Origin: Lachnospiraceae bacterium | GTDB taxonomy: Bacteria > Bacillota > Clostridia > Lachnospirales > Lachnospiraceae | DNA: 64,000 nucleotides | Assembly (NCBI GenBank): GCA_022781985.1 | Contig: JALESH010000086.1 | Coordinates: forward strand, 1 to 64,000 | Reading direction: 5' to 3' | Part shown: piece after piece, positions 26,219 through 34,223 of the stretch | Layout of the letters: each line of letters opens with the position of its first letter | Position numbering within the stretch: position 1 is the stretch's first letter | Program-made: the position numbers and the translations under genes | Notes under the pieces: generated by a model | What the model was told of the DNA's origin: nothing | The model's input: the letters and a program-made list of their open reading frames with translations, nothing else | Databases searched by the model: none

Positions 26219-26836
26219 ATGCATAAATCATCCAATCTGAGAAAAATCCGCAAATCCATGGAAAAGACGCTGGATCCGAAGCGTTTTGAGCATACTTTGG
26301 GGGTGGCTTATACCGCGGCTGCCCTGGCCATGTGCTACGGAGAAGACATCGTAAAGGCTGAGACAGCCGGAATGCTCCATGACTGCGCTAAATGCATGAG
26401 CAATGAAAAAAAGCTTTCCATATGTGAAAAGCACAACATCAGCATCAACGATATTGAGTACAAAAACCCTTTTTTGCTGCATGCCAAGGTAGGCAGCTAT
26501 ATTGCCATGAAAAAATATAATGTACATGACAGAGATACGATCAATGCCATACTGAACCATACCACAGGGCGGCCGAACATGTCATTGCTGGAAAAGATCA
26601 TCTTTGTAGCGGACTATATTGAGCCCGGCAGGAAACAGGCCCCTAATCTGAGCGAAATCCGCCGGCAGGCCTTTTTGGATCTGGATGAGGCGCTGTTCAG
26701 AATCCTGGGCGATACACTGGTATATCTGGACTCGGTGAAGGGAGATGTGGATCCCATGACACAAAAAACCTATGATTTTTATAAAGAATATATGGAAAAT
26801 AAGAGGAGGGAAGCAGCCCATGGACAGCATGGATAA
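26219..26836 (+). CDS. yqeK: HD-domain hydrolase YqeK (symmetrical Ap4A hydrolase)
   Basis: A 205-residue HD-domain phosphohydrolase of the YqeK family, whose studied members split diadenosine tetraphosphate into two ADP. The metal ligands are the histidine of KRFEHTLGVAYTA, the HD of MLHDCAKCMS and a later aspartate in FVADYIEPGR. AAAGGAG lies ten bases before the ATG at 26219, which is why it is preferred over the ATG at 26183. Placed between nadD and rsfS, the common Firmicutes order. Confidence 0.92.
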   Translation: MHKSSNLRKIRKSMEKTLDPKRFEHTLGVAYTAAALAMCYGEDIVKAETAGMLHDCAKCMSNEKKLSICEKHNISINDIEYKNPFLLHAKVGSYIAMKKYNVHDRDTINAILNHTTGRPNMSLLEKIIFVADYIEPGRKQAPNLSEIRRQAFLDLDEALFRILGDTLVYLDSVKGDVDPMTQKTYDFYKEYMENKRREAAHGQHG

Positions 26837-27194
26837 AAGCAGGGAAATGACACGCCTGGCCATTCAGGCACTGGAGGATAAAAAGGCGGAGGATATCAGA
26901 ATTATTGACATCCGCCAGGTCTCCATACTGGCGGATTATTTTATCATTGCCAGCGGTACCAACCGCAGTCAGATACAGGCTATGACTGACAATGTGTCAG
27001 AGGTACTGGGCAGGTCCGGTACAGCACTCAGGCAGGTAGAGGGCTATGACACTGCAAACTGGATCCTGATGGACTTCGGAGATATCATTGTTCATATCTT
27101 TGATAAGGAAAACCGGCTGTTTTATAATCTGGAGCGTATCTGGCAGGATGGGAAACAGGTGGAGCTGTCTGAGTTTTCGGATTGGGACAAATAG
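26820..27194 (+). CDS. rsfS: Ribosomal silencing factor RsfS
   Basis: RsfS binds L14 on the large subunit and blocks joining of subunits when nutrients are scarce. The family core is clear: DKKAEDIRIIDIRQVSILADYFIIASG, QVEGYDTANWILMDFGDIIVHIF and FYNLERIW. GAGGAGGG precedes the ATG at 26820 by nine bases; a longer frame starting inside yqeK has no ribosome site. It overlaps yqeK by 17 bp. Confidence 0.95.
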   Translation: MDSMDKSREMTRLAIQALEDKKAEDIRIIDIRQVSILADYFIIASGTNRSQIQAMTDNVSEVLGRSGTALRQVEGYDTANWILMDFGDIIVHIFDKENRLFYNLERIWQDGKQVELSEFSDWDK

Positions 27195-27224
27195 GGTATA
27201 GTCAATATAAAATGTAAAATATCA

Positions 27225-27253
27225 TTGACAAATAAATGTTTCCAGAGTAATAT
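27225..27253 (+). promoter_or_regulatory. Promoter of livJ
   Basis: Consensus TTGACA (27225-27230), 17-bp spacer, TAATAT (27248-27253). The transcript would have a leader of about 50 nt. Confidence 0.75.
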
Positions 27254-27307
27254 TATTCAGAAATATAGGATGTTTTTCATTTCTATATGATAAAGGAGGA
27301 GAAGATT

Positions 27308-28486
27308 ATGAAGAAGTTTAGCAAATTAATGAGTATTTTCCTTGCATCCACAATGGCTGTTTCTTTATTTGCAGGATGCGGAAAGGCCGCAGACAGTGCC
27401 AGTGCTGATGCTGAAGGGGGAGCTGATGTCTTTAAGATTGGCGGCATCGGGCCGATTACGGGAGACAATGCAGAGTATGGGCTGGCAGTTCAGAATGCAT
27501 CTCAGCTGGCAGTGGATGAGATCAATGCCAACGGCGGCATCAACGGCTATCAGATAGCATTTAAGTTTCAGGATGATGAGACCGATGCTGAAAAGGCTGT
27601 TAATGCCTATAATACATTGAAGGACTGGGGGATGCAGATGCTGGCGGGAACCGTTACCAGCGGATGCAGTGTGGCAGTGGCTGAAAAAACAGCGGCTGAC
27701 AACATGTTTCAGATTACTCCTTCCGGATCATCTGTAGACTGTGTAAAATTTGATAATGCATTCCGTGTATGCTTCTCTGATCCCAATCAGGGACTGGCAT
27801 CCGCTAAGTATATCGGTGAGAATGCCCTGGCATCCAAGGTAGCGGTTATCTATAACAGCTCAGATATCTATTCCTCGGGTATCTATGAAAAATTTGCGGC
27901 AGAGGCTGCCAACCAGCCCTTTGAGATCGTCTCTGCAGAAGCCTTTACAGCAGACAGTAAGACCGATTTCTCCGTACAGATCCAGAAGGCAAAGGATGCA
28001 GGCGCAGAGCTGGTATTTCTGCCCATTTATTACTCTGAGGCTGCCCTGATTCTGGCTCAGGCTGCTACACTTAACTATGCGCCTGACTTCTTTGGCTGTG
28101 ATGGTCTGGACGGTCTTCTCAATGTGGAAAACTTCGATGCTTCCCTAGCAGAGGGCGTCATGCTCCTGACACCGTTTGCAGCAGATGCAGCAGACGAAAT
28201 GACCCAGAAGTTCGTAAAGGCTTATAAGGAGAAATACGGCAATACACCCAATCAGTTCGCCGCTGATGCCTATGATGCAATCTATGCTATCAAGCTGGCT
28301 GCGGAGGACGCAGGACTCACACCTGATATGGATGTATCTGCAATGTGTGAGGCTCTTAAGGGATCCATAACAAAGATTACCTTGGACGGACTGACAGGCA
28401 CAGGTATGACCTGGGATGCTTCCGGCGAGCCCAATAAGGAGCCAAAGGCAGTAAAGATTGTATCCGGTGCTTATACATCAATGTAA
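27308..28486 (+). CDS. livJ: Branched-chain amino acid ABC transporter, substrate-binding lipoprotein
   Basis: A 392-residue periplasmic-binding-protein-type receptor. The N-terminus is a lipoprotein signal: MKKFSKLMSIFLASTMAVSLFAGC, with the cysteine of the lipobox LFAGC lipidated. The mature protein has the Leu/Ile/Val receptor fold: KIGGIGPITGDNAEYGLAVQ, ELAVDEINANGGINGY-like sequence and SQVAVIY-like strands. The start at 27308 has AAAGGAGG nearby. It is followed by a terminator and a separate promoter, so the abundant receptor can be made in excess of the permease. Confidence 0.93.
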   Translation: MKKFSKLMSIFLASTMAVSLFAGCGKAADSASADAEGGADVFKIGGIGPITGDNAEYGLAVQNASQLAVDEINANGGINGYQIAFKFQDDETDAEKAVNAYNTLKDWGMQMLAGTVTSGCSVAVAEKTAADNMFQITPSGSSVDCVKFDNAFRVCFSDPNQGLASAKYIGENALASKVAVIYNSSDIYSSGIYEKFAAEAANQPFEIVSAEAFTADSKTDFSVQIQKAKDAGAELVFLPIYYSEAALILAQAATLNYAPDFFGCDGLDGLLNVENFDASLAEGVMLLTPFAADAADEMTQKFVKAYKEKYGNTPNQFAADAYDAIYAIKLAAEDAGLTPDMDVSAMCEALKGSITKITLDGLTGTGMTWDASGEPNKEPKAVKIVSGAYTSM

Positions 28487-28515
28487 TTCAATATCTATAT
28501 ATTATGCAGCCAGAT

Positions 28516-28566
28516 GGGAAGGATGCGTAACCTGTGTTCAACAGGCTTTCGCATCCTTTCCTTTTA
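28516..28566 (+). terminator. Terminator between livJ and livH
   Basis: GGGAAGGATGCG pairs with CGCATCCTTTCC around an inner CCTGT/ACAGG hairpin, followed by TTTT. It probably ends most livJ transcripts. Confidence 0.8.
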
Positions 28567-28614
28567 TCATATTATTATCATATTATCTTATCGCTGTGCA
28601 TATTCCATTATTTC

Positions 28615-28643
28615 TTGATTCTATGATAAATTGATGATATAAT
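28615..28643 (+). promoter_or_regulatory. Promoter upstream of livH
   Basis: TTGATT (28615-28620) and TATAAT (28638-28643) with a 17-bp spacer lie before livHMGF. Confidence 0.65.
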
Positions 28644-28683
28644 TAAGTTTCATAGTGTACAATTTGACGAAGAGGTGTTTCTT

Positions 28684-29568
28684 ATGAGTTTTATTTCTTA
28701 TCTGATTAATGGTGTGAGCCTGGGCAGCGTGTATGCAATCATTGCACTGGGATATACCATGGTATATGGGATCGCCAAAATGCTTAATTTTGCCCATGGG
28801 GATGTAATTATGGTGGGAGCATATGTGGTGTTTACTGTGGTAAGTACTATGGGGCTTCCGCCGGTTCTTGGCATTTTGCTGTCAGTGGCCATATGCACTC
28901 TGTTAGGCGTAACTATTGAAAGAGTAGCATATAAGCCCCTGCGTAATGCAGGTTCTCCCCTGGCTGTGCTGATTACGGCAATCGGCGTAAGCTATTTCCT
29001 TCAGAATGTAGCTTTGCTGATCTTTGGAGCCAACACCAAATCCTTTACCTCGGTAGTTCCATTAGAGGCGCTGGAGCTGGCAGGAGGGCAGCTCATCCTG
29101 TCCGGTGTGACCATTGTGACGATCGTTACGGGAATCATCGTAATGGTGTGTCTGACCCTGTTTGTAAACAAGTCCAGGGCAGGCCAGGCTATGCTGGCAG
29201 TTTCAGAGGATAAAGGGGCAGCACAGCTCATGGGCATCAATGTGAATGGCACCATCGCTCTCACCTTTGCCATAGGCTCTGCTCTTGCGGCCGTTGCCGG
29301 GCTGCTTTTATGCTCGGCCTATCCTTCTCTGACGCCTTATACCGGTGCCATGCCCGGGATAAAAGCATTTGTGGCCGCAGTATTTGGAGGGATCGGTTCC
29401 ATTCCGGGAGCCATGATCGGGGGTATCCTCCTGGGTATCATAGAGATATTGGGAAAGGCATATATTTCCTCACAGATGGCAGATGCCATCGTGTTTGCAG
29501 TACTCATCGTGGTTCTTCTCGTTAAGCCCACTGGTATTTTAGGAAAAAATGTACAGGAAAAAGTGTAA
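28684..29568 (+). CDS. livH: Branched-chain amino acid ABC transporter permease LivH
   Basis: A 294-residue integral membrane permease with about eight hydrophobic segments. Family features are the N-terminal NGVSLGSVYAIIALGYTMVYGIAKMLNFAHGD and the ABC-contact region with AAVFGGIGSIPGAMIGGILLG. The ATG at 28684 is chosen because GAGG lies eight bases upstream; a GTG at 28675 is the alternative. It forms the channel together with LivM. Confidence 0.94.
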   Translation: MSFISYLINGVSLGSVYAIIALGYTMVYGIAKMLNFAHGDVIMVGAYVVFTVVSTMGLPPVLGILLSVAICTLLGVTIERVAYKPLRNAGSPLAVLITAIGVSYFLQNVALLIFGANTKSFTSVVPLEALELAGGQLILSGVTIVTIVTGIIVMVCLTLFVNKSRAGQAMLAVSEDKGAAQLMGINVNGTIALTFAIGSALAAVAGLLLCSAYPSLTPYTGAMPGIKAFVAAVFGGIGSIPGAMIGGILLGIIEILGKAYISSQMADAIVFAVLIVVLLVKPTGILGKNVQEKV

Positions 29569-29577
29569 GGAGCCGCC

Positions 29578-30654
29578 ATGAAAAAGCTAAAGATCAATAA
29601 GACTACCAAACATAATTTTATTACATATTTGATGGTGTTCATCGCATTTGCAGCGGCCAGCCTGCTGCTGGCGGCAGGGCAGATGTCCAGTCTGATGGAA
29701 GGACTTCTGGTTCCTCTCTGCATCTATGTGATGCTGGCCATTTCCCTGAATCTGACGGTAGGCATCCTGGGAGAGCTGAGTCTGGGACATGCCGGTTTTA
29801 TGTGCGTGGGTGCATTTTCCAGTGCCTTCTTTTCAAAATGTACGGAAGGGACGCTGCCGGACGGATTTCGTTTTTTCATCGCCATCCTGATCGGAGCTGC
29901 AGCAGCCGGAGTCTTTGGTATTCTGATCGGTATCCCGGTGCTCAGGCTGAAAGGAGATTATCTGGCCATTGTCACATTGGCTTTTGGTGAAATAATTAAA
30001 AATCTGGTTAATGTACTTTATATTGGAAAGGATCAGAATGGTTTTCATTTCTCTATGAAGGATTCGATCTCCCTGAATCTGGATCCGGAAGGCCAGATCA
30101 TCGTCAACGGTGCCCAGGGAATCACCGGTACTCCCAATGATTCCAGTTTTATAATAGGTATTATACTGATTTTTATCTCCTTGGCAGTCATTCTGAATCT
30201 GATCAATTCCAGGGATGGCCGTGCCATTATGTCAATACGGGACAACCGTATTGCAGCAGAATCTGTGGGAATCAATATCACAAAGTATAAGCTGATGGCA
30301 TTTTCCATTTCGGCAGCCATCGCTGGAGCAGCAGGTGTGCTTTATGCCCATAATCTGTCCACCCTGACTGCGTCTCCAAAAAACTTTGGCTACAATATGT
30401 CTATCATGATTTTAGTCTTTGTGGTGCTGGGAGGCATCGGTAATATCAGAGGATCCATGATAGCTGCAGTGATCCTTACCCTGCTTCCGGAGCTTTTGAG
30501 AGGCTTGAGCGATTACCGTATGCTCATTTATGCTATTGTACTGATCGCTATGATGCTGTTCAACTGGAGTCCCAGGGCTGTGGAATGGAAGGAAGGTATG
30601 AAGGAGAAATATTTGGGCGGACTGAAAAAACGCAGAGAAAAGGAGGTTAAGTGA
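29578..30654 (+). CDS. livM: Branched-chain amino acid ABC transporter permease LivM
   Basis: A 358-residue permease, the LivM partner of LivH. Typical segments are LTVGILGELSLGHAGFMCVGAF, VLRLKGDYLAIVTLAFGEI and GVLYAHNLSTLTASPKNFGYNMSI, with VLGGIGNIRGSM at the ATPase contact. The C-terminal tail is lysine-rich and cytoplasmic. Nine bases separate it from livH and one base from livG. Confidence 0.94.
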   Translation: MKKLKINKTTKHNFITYLMVFIAFAAASLLLAAGQMSSLMEGLLVPLCIYVMLAISLNLTVGILGELSLGHAGFMCVGAFSSAFFSKCTEGTLPDGFRFFIAILIGAAAAGVFGILIGIPVLRLKGDYLAIVTLAFGEIIKNLVNVLYIGKDQNGFHFSMKDSISLNLDPEGQIIVNGAQGITGTPNDSSFIIGIILIFISLAVILNLINSRDGRAIMSIRDNRIAAESVGINITKYKLMAFSISAAIAGAAGVLYAHNLSTLTASPKNFGYNMSIMILVFVVLGGIGNIRGSMIAAVILTLLPELLRGLSDYRMLIYAIVLIAMMLFNWSPRAVEWKEGMKEKYLGGLKKRREKEVK

Positions 30655-30655
30655 T

Positions 30656-31414
30656 ATGTCATTACTGGAAGTCAGTAATTTAACCATTTCCTTTGGTGGG
30701 CTCAGGGCTGTGGACAGTTTTAATCTTCAGATTAAAAAAGGGCAGCTATATGGCCTGATCGGGCCAAACGGCGCGGGAAAGACTACTGTTTTTAATCTGC
30801 TGACAGGAGTATATAAACCCAATGAAGGGATTGTCAGGCTTGACAGCCAGGACATCACGGGCATGAAAACCATTGAGATCAACAAGGCAGGCATTGCCCG
30901 TACCTTTCAGAATATCCGTCTGTTCAGAAATCTGACCGTTCTGGACAATGTGAAGGCAGGGCTTCACAACAATTACAGGTATACTGCAATAGAGGGCATC
31001 CTTCGACTGCCTAGGTATTATAAGACAGAGAGGCGGATGAATGAGAAGGCCATGGAGCTGTTAGAGGTATTTGGCCTGGATGAGGAAGCGGGCTGCCTTG
31101 CCTCCAATCTTCCCTACGGTAAGCAGCGTAAATTGGAAATAGCGCGAGCTCTTGCAACGGAGCCAAAGCTTTTGCTTCTGGATGAGCCGGCGGCGGGTAT
31201 GAATCCCAATGAGACAGGAGAGCTTATGGATACCATCCGTTTTGTCAGAGACCGTTTTGATATGACAATTTTGCTGATTGAGCATGATATGAAGCTTGTC
31301 TCCGGCATCTGTGAGGAACTGACAGTGCTCAATTTTGGCCGAATTCTTACCCAGGGTGAAACAGCTGAAGTTCTGAACGATCCACAGGTAATTACAGCAT
31401 ATTTAGGTGAATAG
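30656..31414 (+). CDS. livG: Branched-chain amino acid ABC transporter ATPase LivG
   Basis: A 252-residue ABC ATPase. Walker A is GPNGAGKTT, the signature region is LPYGKQRKLEIARALA, Walker B is LLLLDEPAAGMNP, and the H-loop follows in LIEHDMKLV. NKAGIARTFQNIRLF is the LivG-type Q-loop. AGGAGG precedes the ATG by eight bases. It powers uptake together with LivF. Confidence 0.95.
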   Translation: MSLLEVSNLTISFGGLRAVDSFNLQIKKGQLYGLIGPNGAGKTTVFNLLTGVYKPNEGIVRLDSQDITGMKTIEINKAGIARTFQNIRLFRNLTVLDNVKAGLHNNYRYTAIEGILRLPRYYKTERRMNEKAMELLEVFGLDEEAGCLASNLPYGKQRKLEIARALATEPKLLLLDEPAAGMNPNETGELMDTIRFVRDRFDMTILLIEHDMKLVSGICEELTVLNFGRILTQGETAEVLNDPQVITAYLGE

Positions 31415-31427
31415 GAGGAAACAGGAG

Positions 31428-32141
31428 ATGGCTATGCTGGAAATCAGGGATCTGGAAGTTTATTATGGTATGATACATGCAATTAAAGGGATTTCCTTTG
31501 AGGTAAGGGAGGGTGAGGTTATCGCACTGATAGGGGCCAATGGTGCAGGAAAAACCACCACACTTCATACTATTACCGGACTGCTCCAAGCCAAAGCAGG
31601 AAGCATACTTTTTGAGGGGCAGGATATCAGCAGAATGCCCGGATATAAGATCGTTTCAAGGGGAATGGCACATGTGCCGGAGGGAAGAAGGGTATTTGCT
31701 CAGCTGTCAGTACTGCAGAACCTTCGTATGGGTGCCTATACAAGAAAGGATAAAAAGGAAATCGAGGATACGCTCAGGCTGGTGTACCAAAGATTTCCCC
31801 GGCTGGAGGAACGCCAGAACCAGATGGCAGGTACCTTGAGCGGCGGAGAGCAGCAGATGCTTGCTATGGGAAGAGCTCTTATGTCCCATCCCAGGATTAT
31901 CCTGATGGATGAACCCTCCATGGGGCTGTCCCCTATTTTTGTGAATGAGATCTTCGATATTATTAAAGAAGTAAGTGCAGGCGGGACCACTGTTCTTCTG
32001 GTGGAGCAGAATGCAAAAAAAGCACTGTCCATTGCTGATCGTGCCTATGTGCTGGAAACAGGTAAAATTGTACTGGAAGGAAAGGCTGAGGATCTGCTGA
32101 ACGATGATTCTATTAAGAAAGCCTACCTTGGCGAAGCTTAA
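31428..32141 (+). CDS. livF: Branched-chain amino acid ABC transporter ATPase LivF
   Basis: A 237-residue ABC ATPase. Walker A is GANGAGKTT, the signature LSGGEQQMLAMGRALM, Walker B IILMDEPSMGLSP and the H-loop segment VLLVEQNAKKAL, where the usual histidine position carries glutamine-asparagine, as is normal for LivF. The ATG at 31428 lies nine bases after AGGAGG; a GTG at 31407 is upstream of that site. Last liv gene of the operon. Confidence 0.95.
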   Translation: MAMLEIRDLEVYYGMIHAIKGISFEVREGEVIALIGANGAGKTTTLHTITGLLQAKAGSILFEGQDISRMPGYKIVSRGMAHVPEGRRVFAQLSVLQNLRMGAYTRKDKKEIEDTLRLVYQRFPRLEERQNQMAGTLSGGEQQMLAMGRALMSHPRIILMDEPSMGLSPIFVNEIFDIIKEVSAGGTTVLLVEQNAKKALSIADRAYVLETGKIVLEGKAEDLLNDDSIKKAYLGEA

Positions 32142-32165
32142 AAAGAACTGGAAGGAGCTGCAAAG

Positions 32166-32798
32166 ATGGATCAAAAGGTAGTTATCACCATAGCCAGGCA
32201 GTATGGAAGCGGTGGCCGTACCATCGGTGAGATGCTTGCTAGGAGCATGAATATTCACTATTATGATAAGGAGCTGCTGCGGCTGGCCTCGGAAGACAGC
32301 GGCATTTATGAAGGTTTATTTGAGAATGCGGATGAAAAGGTGAAAATGTCCCATTTGTTTAAGATGGTTAAGAATGTCTATCAGGGGCAGCTGATCCCTC
32401 CTGAAAGTGAGGATTTTGTTTCTGATCATAATCTCTTTAACTACCAGGCAAAAATTATTAAGCAGCTGGCTGAAGAAGAATCCTGTGTGATCATAGGGCG
32501 GTGTGCAGACTATGTGCTGAGAGAGTTTGATAATGTACTGAGTGTATTCATCCATGCTCCCCGTGATTACTGTATCGAACAGGCTGCCAGGAAGCTCAGC
32601 ATGTCTTCCAGAGATCTGGAGAAATATATCGTCAAAACAGACAGGAGACGTGCGGAATATTATAAATATTATACCGGCAGAGAGTGGACGGATGCCCGCA
32701 ATTATGACTTGTGTCTGGACAGCTCCAAGCTGGGATTTGAACGTTGTGTTGAGGAAATTAAATCTTACATTAAAGTGAGGTTTCATGATGGATTATGA
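32166..32798 (+). CDS. Cytidylate-kinase-like protein, copy 1
   Basis: A 210-residue P-loop protein of the cytidylate-kinase-like family. The P-loop is ARQYGSGGRTIGE, and the conserved core YYDKELLRLA, VIIGRCADYVLREF and YYKYYTGREWTDARNYDLCLDSS follows. True Cmk proteins have a different NMP-binding domain, so the phosphate acceptor is unknown. It lies 24 bp after livF and may be co-transcribed with the transporter. A paralogue is encoded at 36.8-37.4 kb on the minus strand with the same motifs (GRQFGSGGREIGE, GRCADYALEEY). Confidence 0.88.
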   Translation: MDQKVVITIARQYGSGGRTIGEMLARSMNIHYYDKELLRLASEDSGIYEGLFENADEKVKMSHLFKMVKNVYQGQLIPPESEDFVSDHNLFNYQAKIIKQLAEEESCVIIGRCADYVLREFDNVLSVFIHAPRDYCIEQAARKLSMSSRDLEKYIVKTDRRRAEYYKYYTGREWTDARNYDLCLDSSKLGFERCVEEIKSYIKVRFHDGL

Positions 32799-32838
32799 AG
32801 ATGATCCATGATTTGAAAAATGAACAGGTATATGATAC

Positions 32839-32879
32839 AAAGCGATATGTACTCCATGAGGAATGCATATCGCTTTTTT
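32839..32879 (+). terminator. Terminator between the kinase-like gene and lexA
   Basis: AAAGCGATATG (32839-32849) pairs perfectly with CATATCGCTTT (32866-32876) and is followed by more T residues. The genes on either side converge, so it probably serves both strands. Confidence 0.9.
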
Positions 32880-32889
32880 GGCAGAATAT

Positions 32890-33507
32890 TCAGGTGAATG
32901 CGCGAAAGATCCCAAAAACCTTTCCCAGAATACGGCAGTCATCCACAATGATGGGATCCATGGTATCATTTTCAGGTTGTAGCCGAATATGCCCATTTTC
33001 TTTATAGAACGTCTTTACAGTGGCTGAATCCTCCACAAGGGCTACCACAATATCTCCATTAGATGCAGTATTGCAGCAATTAACAAAAATCTGATCACCG
33101 TCAAAGATTCCGGCGTTGATCATGGATTCTCCCCTTACAGTGAGTGCGAAGGATTCTCCGCGAGGTACAAATTCGGCAGGAATTGGAAAGTAGCTTTGAA
33201 TATTTTCCTCAGCAAATATCGGCTCACCTGCGGCCACGCGGCCTATCACAGGCAGACTGACCATCTCCGTCCGGACTGTCTGAAATCCGTCATCACAGAT
33301 CTCTATTGCACGGGGCTTGGTAGGATCTCTTCTGATATATCCATTTTTCTCCAATGTCTCAAGATGTGAATGGACAGAAGAGGTTGATTTCAGGCTGACT
33401 GCTTCACATATCTCCCGTACTGCCGGGGGATATCCTCGCTTCAGTATCGAATCCTTTATATATTCTAATATTTCCAACTGCTTTGCACTGATTTTTCCGT
33501 ATCCCAT
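32890..33507 (-). CDS. lexA: SOS repressor LexA
   Basis: LexA represses the SOS regulon and cleaves itself when RecA is activated. This 205-residue protein has the N-terminal winged helix ([28 protein letters not shown], then [21 protein letters not shown]) and a C-terminal S24 peptidase fold with the cleavage pair A93-G94 in VAAGEP, the nucleophile S128 in RGESM and the general base K165 in ATVKTF. All catalytic parts are intact. The ATG at 33507 follows CTGGAGGAATCAT; the upstream in-frame ATG lacks a ribosome site. It diverges from a yneA-like gene, sharing a regulatory region with several LexA-box-like sites. Confidence 0.97.
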   Translation of the reverse strand: MGYGKISAKQLEILEYIKDSILKRGYPPAVREICEAVSLKSTSSVHSHLETLEKNGYIRRDPTKPRAIEICDDGFQTVRTEMVSLPVIGRVAAGEPIFAEENIQSYFPIPAEFVPRGESFALTVRGESMINAGIFDGDQIFVNCCNTASNGDIVVALVEDSATVKTFYKENGHIRLQPENDTMDPIIVDDCRILGKVFGIFRAFT

Positions 33508-33534
33508 ATGATTCCTCCAGGTAATGTTTATAGT

Positions 33535-33563
33535 ATTATAGCATGATAAGGAAAGGATGGCAA
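33535..33563 (-). promoter_or_regulatory. lexA promoter
   Basis: On the minus strand TTGCCA (33563-33558), a 17-bp spacer and TATAAT (33540-33535) precede lexA by about 28 bp. Confidence 0.7.
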
Positions 33564-33573
33564 ATAAATATGC

Positions 33574-33587
33574 CAAATGTTTGTTCG
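33574..33587. promoter_or_regulatory. LexA-box-like site 1
   Basis: CGAACAAACATTTG on the minus strand, resembling the Firmicutes box CGAACnnnnGTTCG with a degenerate right half. It lies just upstream of the lexA -35 box. Confidence 0.5.
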
Positions 33588-33604
33588 TTTTTATGCTAAT
33601 GGTA

Positions 33605-33633
33605 TTGACAGCAGAATATTTGTTCGATATAAT
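33605..33633 (+). promoter_or_regulatory. Promoter of the yneA-like gene
   Basis: Perfect consensus TTGACA (33605-33610), 17-bp spacer, TATAAT (33628-33633). A LexA-box-like site fills the spacer, so LexA binding would exclude RNA polymerase. Confidence 0.8.
33614..33626. promoter_or_regulatory. LexA-box-like site 2 (inside the yneA-like promoter)
   Basis: CGAACAAATATTC on the minus strand, located between the -35 and -10 boxes of the rightward promoter. Confidence 0.65.
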
Positions 33634-33643
33634 ACAGCTATAA

Positions 33644-33669
33644 GAACATGTGTTTGCAACATTTGTTCT
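33644..33669. promoter_or_regulatory. LexA-box-like sites 3 and 4
   Basis: GAACATGTGTTT (33644-33655) on the plus strand and AGAACAAATGTTG on the minus strand (33657-33669) lie next to each other, just downstream of the rightward transcription start. Both have a good GAAC half and a looser second half. Confidence 0.6.
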
Positions 33670-33737
33670 GGTGTTGATAAGATGGTTTTGCCCGGACTGT
33701 TATGATCAATACGAAATGAGACAAAGGAGGAGATCCA

Positions 33738-34157
33738 ATGAATCCTAGGGAAATCAACCGGAACCTTGGCCTTTCTAACAAGTCTCCGGACTTAAATGGG
33801 AAGAGGAAGATAAAAATGAGAGAATGCGGCAGGAGTAAAAGGAAGAGACAGCAACAGAACAGGCTGCTTTCTGCTTTGGCACTTTGCCTCGTCGCAGTAC
33901 TGCCGTTTACCATGAATGTTTTTTTCTCCCATGCAAAGACAGAAAGCACTGATATGGCCTTCAAATATTATAAAAGTGTGCTGGTGAGAGAGGGTGATAC
34001 ATTATGGGATATTGTATACCAGAATGGGGGAGTGGGATATCAGACAGCAGAAGTCTGCATACAGGAAATTATAAAAGTGAATGGAATGCATAATGATAGA
34101 ATTACTGCAGGCAGTTACCTTGTTGTTCCCTGCTATACAGACATATCCGCACATTAG
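33738..34157 (+). CDS. YneA-like LysM protein, likely SOS cell-division suppressor
   Basis: A 139-residue protein with a very basic N-terminus (about 22-42), one transmembrane segment (about 43-62) and an extracellular LysM-like domain (about 79-132; YKSVLVREGDTLWDIV to AGSYLVVP). This is the layout of Bacillus YneA, which halts division during DNA damage, and it diverges from lexA just as yneA does. A LexA-box-like site lies in its promoter. AAAGGAGG precedes the ATG. Identity as YneA rests on architecture and context, since sequence outside LysM is poorly conserved in this group. Confidence 0.8.
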   Translation: MNPREINRNLGLSNKSPDLNGKRKIKMRECGRSKRKRQQQNRLLSALALCLVAVLPFTMNVFFSHAKTESTDMAFKYYKSVLVREGDTLWDIVYQNGGVGYQTAEVCIQEIIKVNGMHNDRITAGSYLVVPCYTDISAH

Positions 34158-34204
34158 AGCACTAAAGCCATAAGATGGGGATGCATTAGGAGGGCAACAG
34201 GGAG

Positions 34205-34223
34205 GCCATAAAACCCTTATGGC
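34205..34223. terminator. Hairpin between convergent genes (GCCATAA arms)
   Basis: GCCATAA (34205-34211) and TTATGGC (34217-34223) form a hairpin that overlaps the recombinase stop codon. A further AGCCATAAG copy near 34170 can pair with the same TTATGGC, giving alternative folds. It probably ends transcription of the converging genes, though T-runs are poor. Confidence 0.4.
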
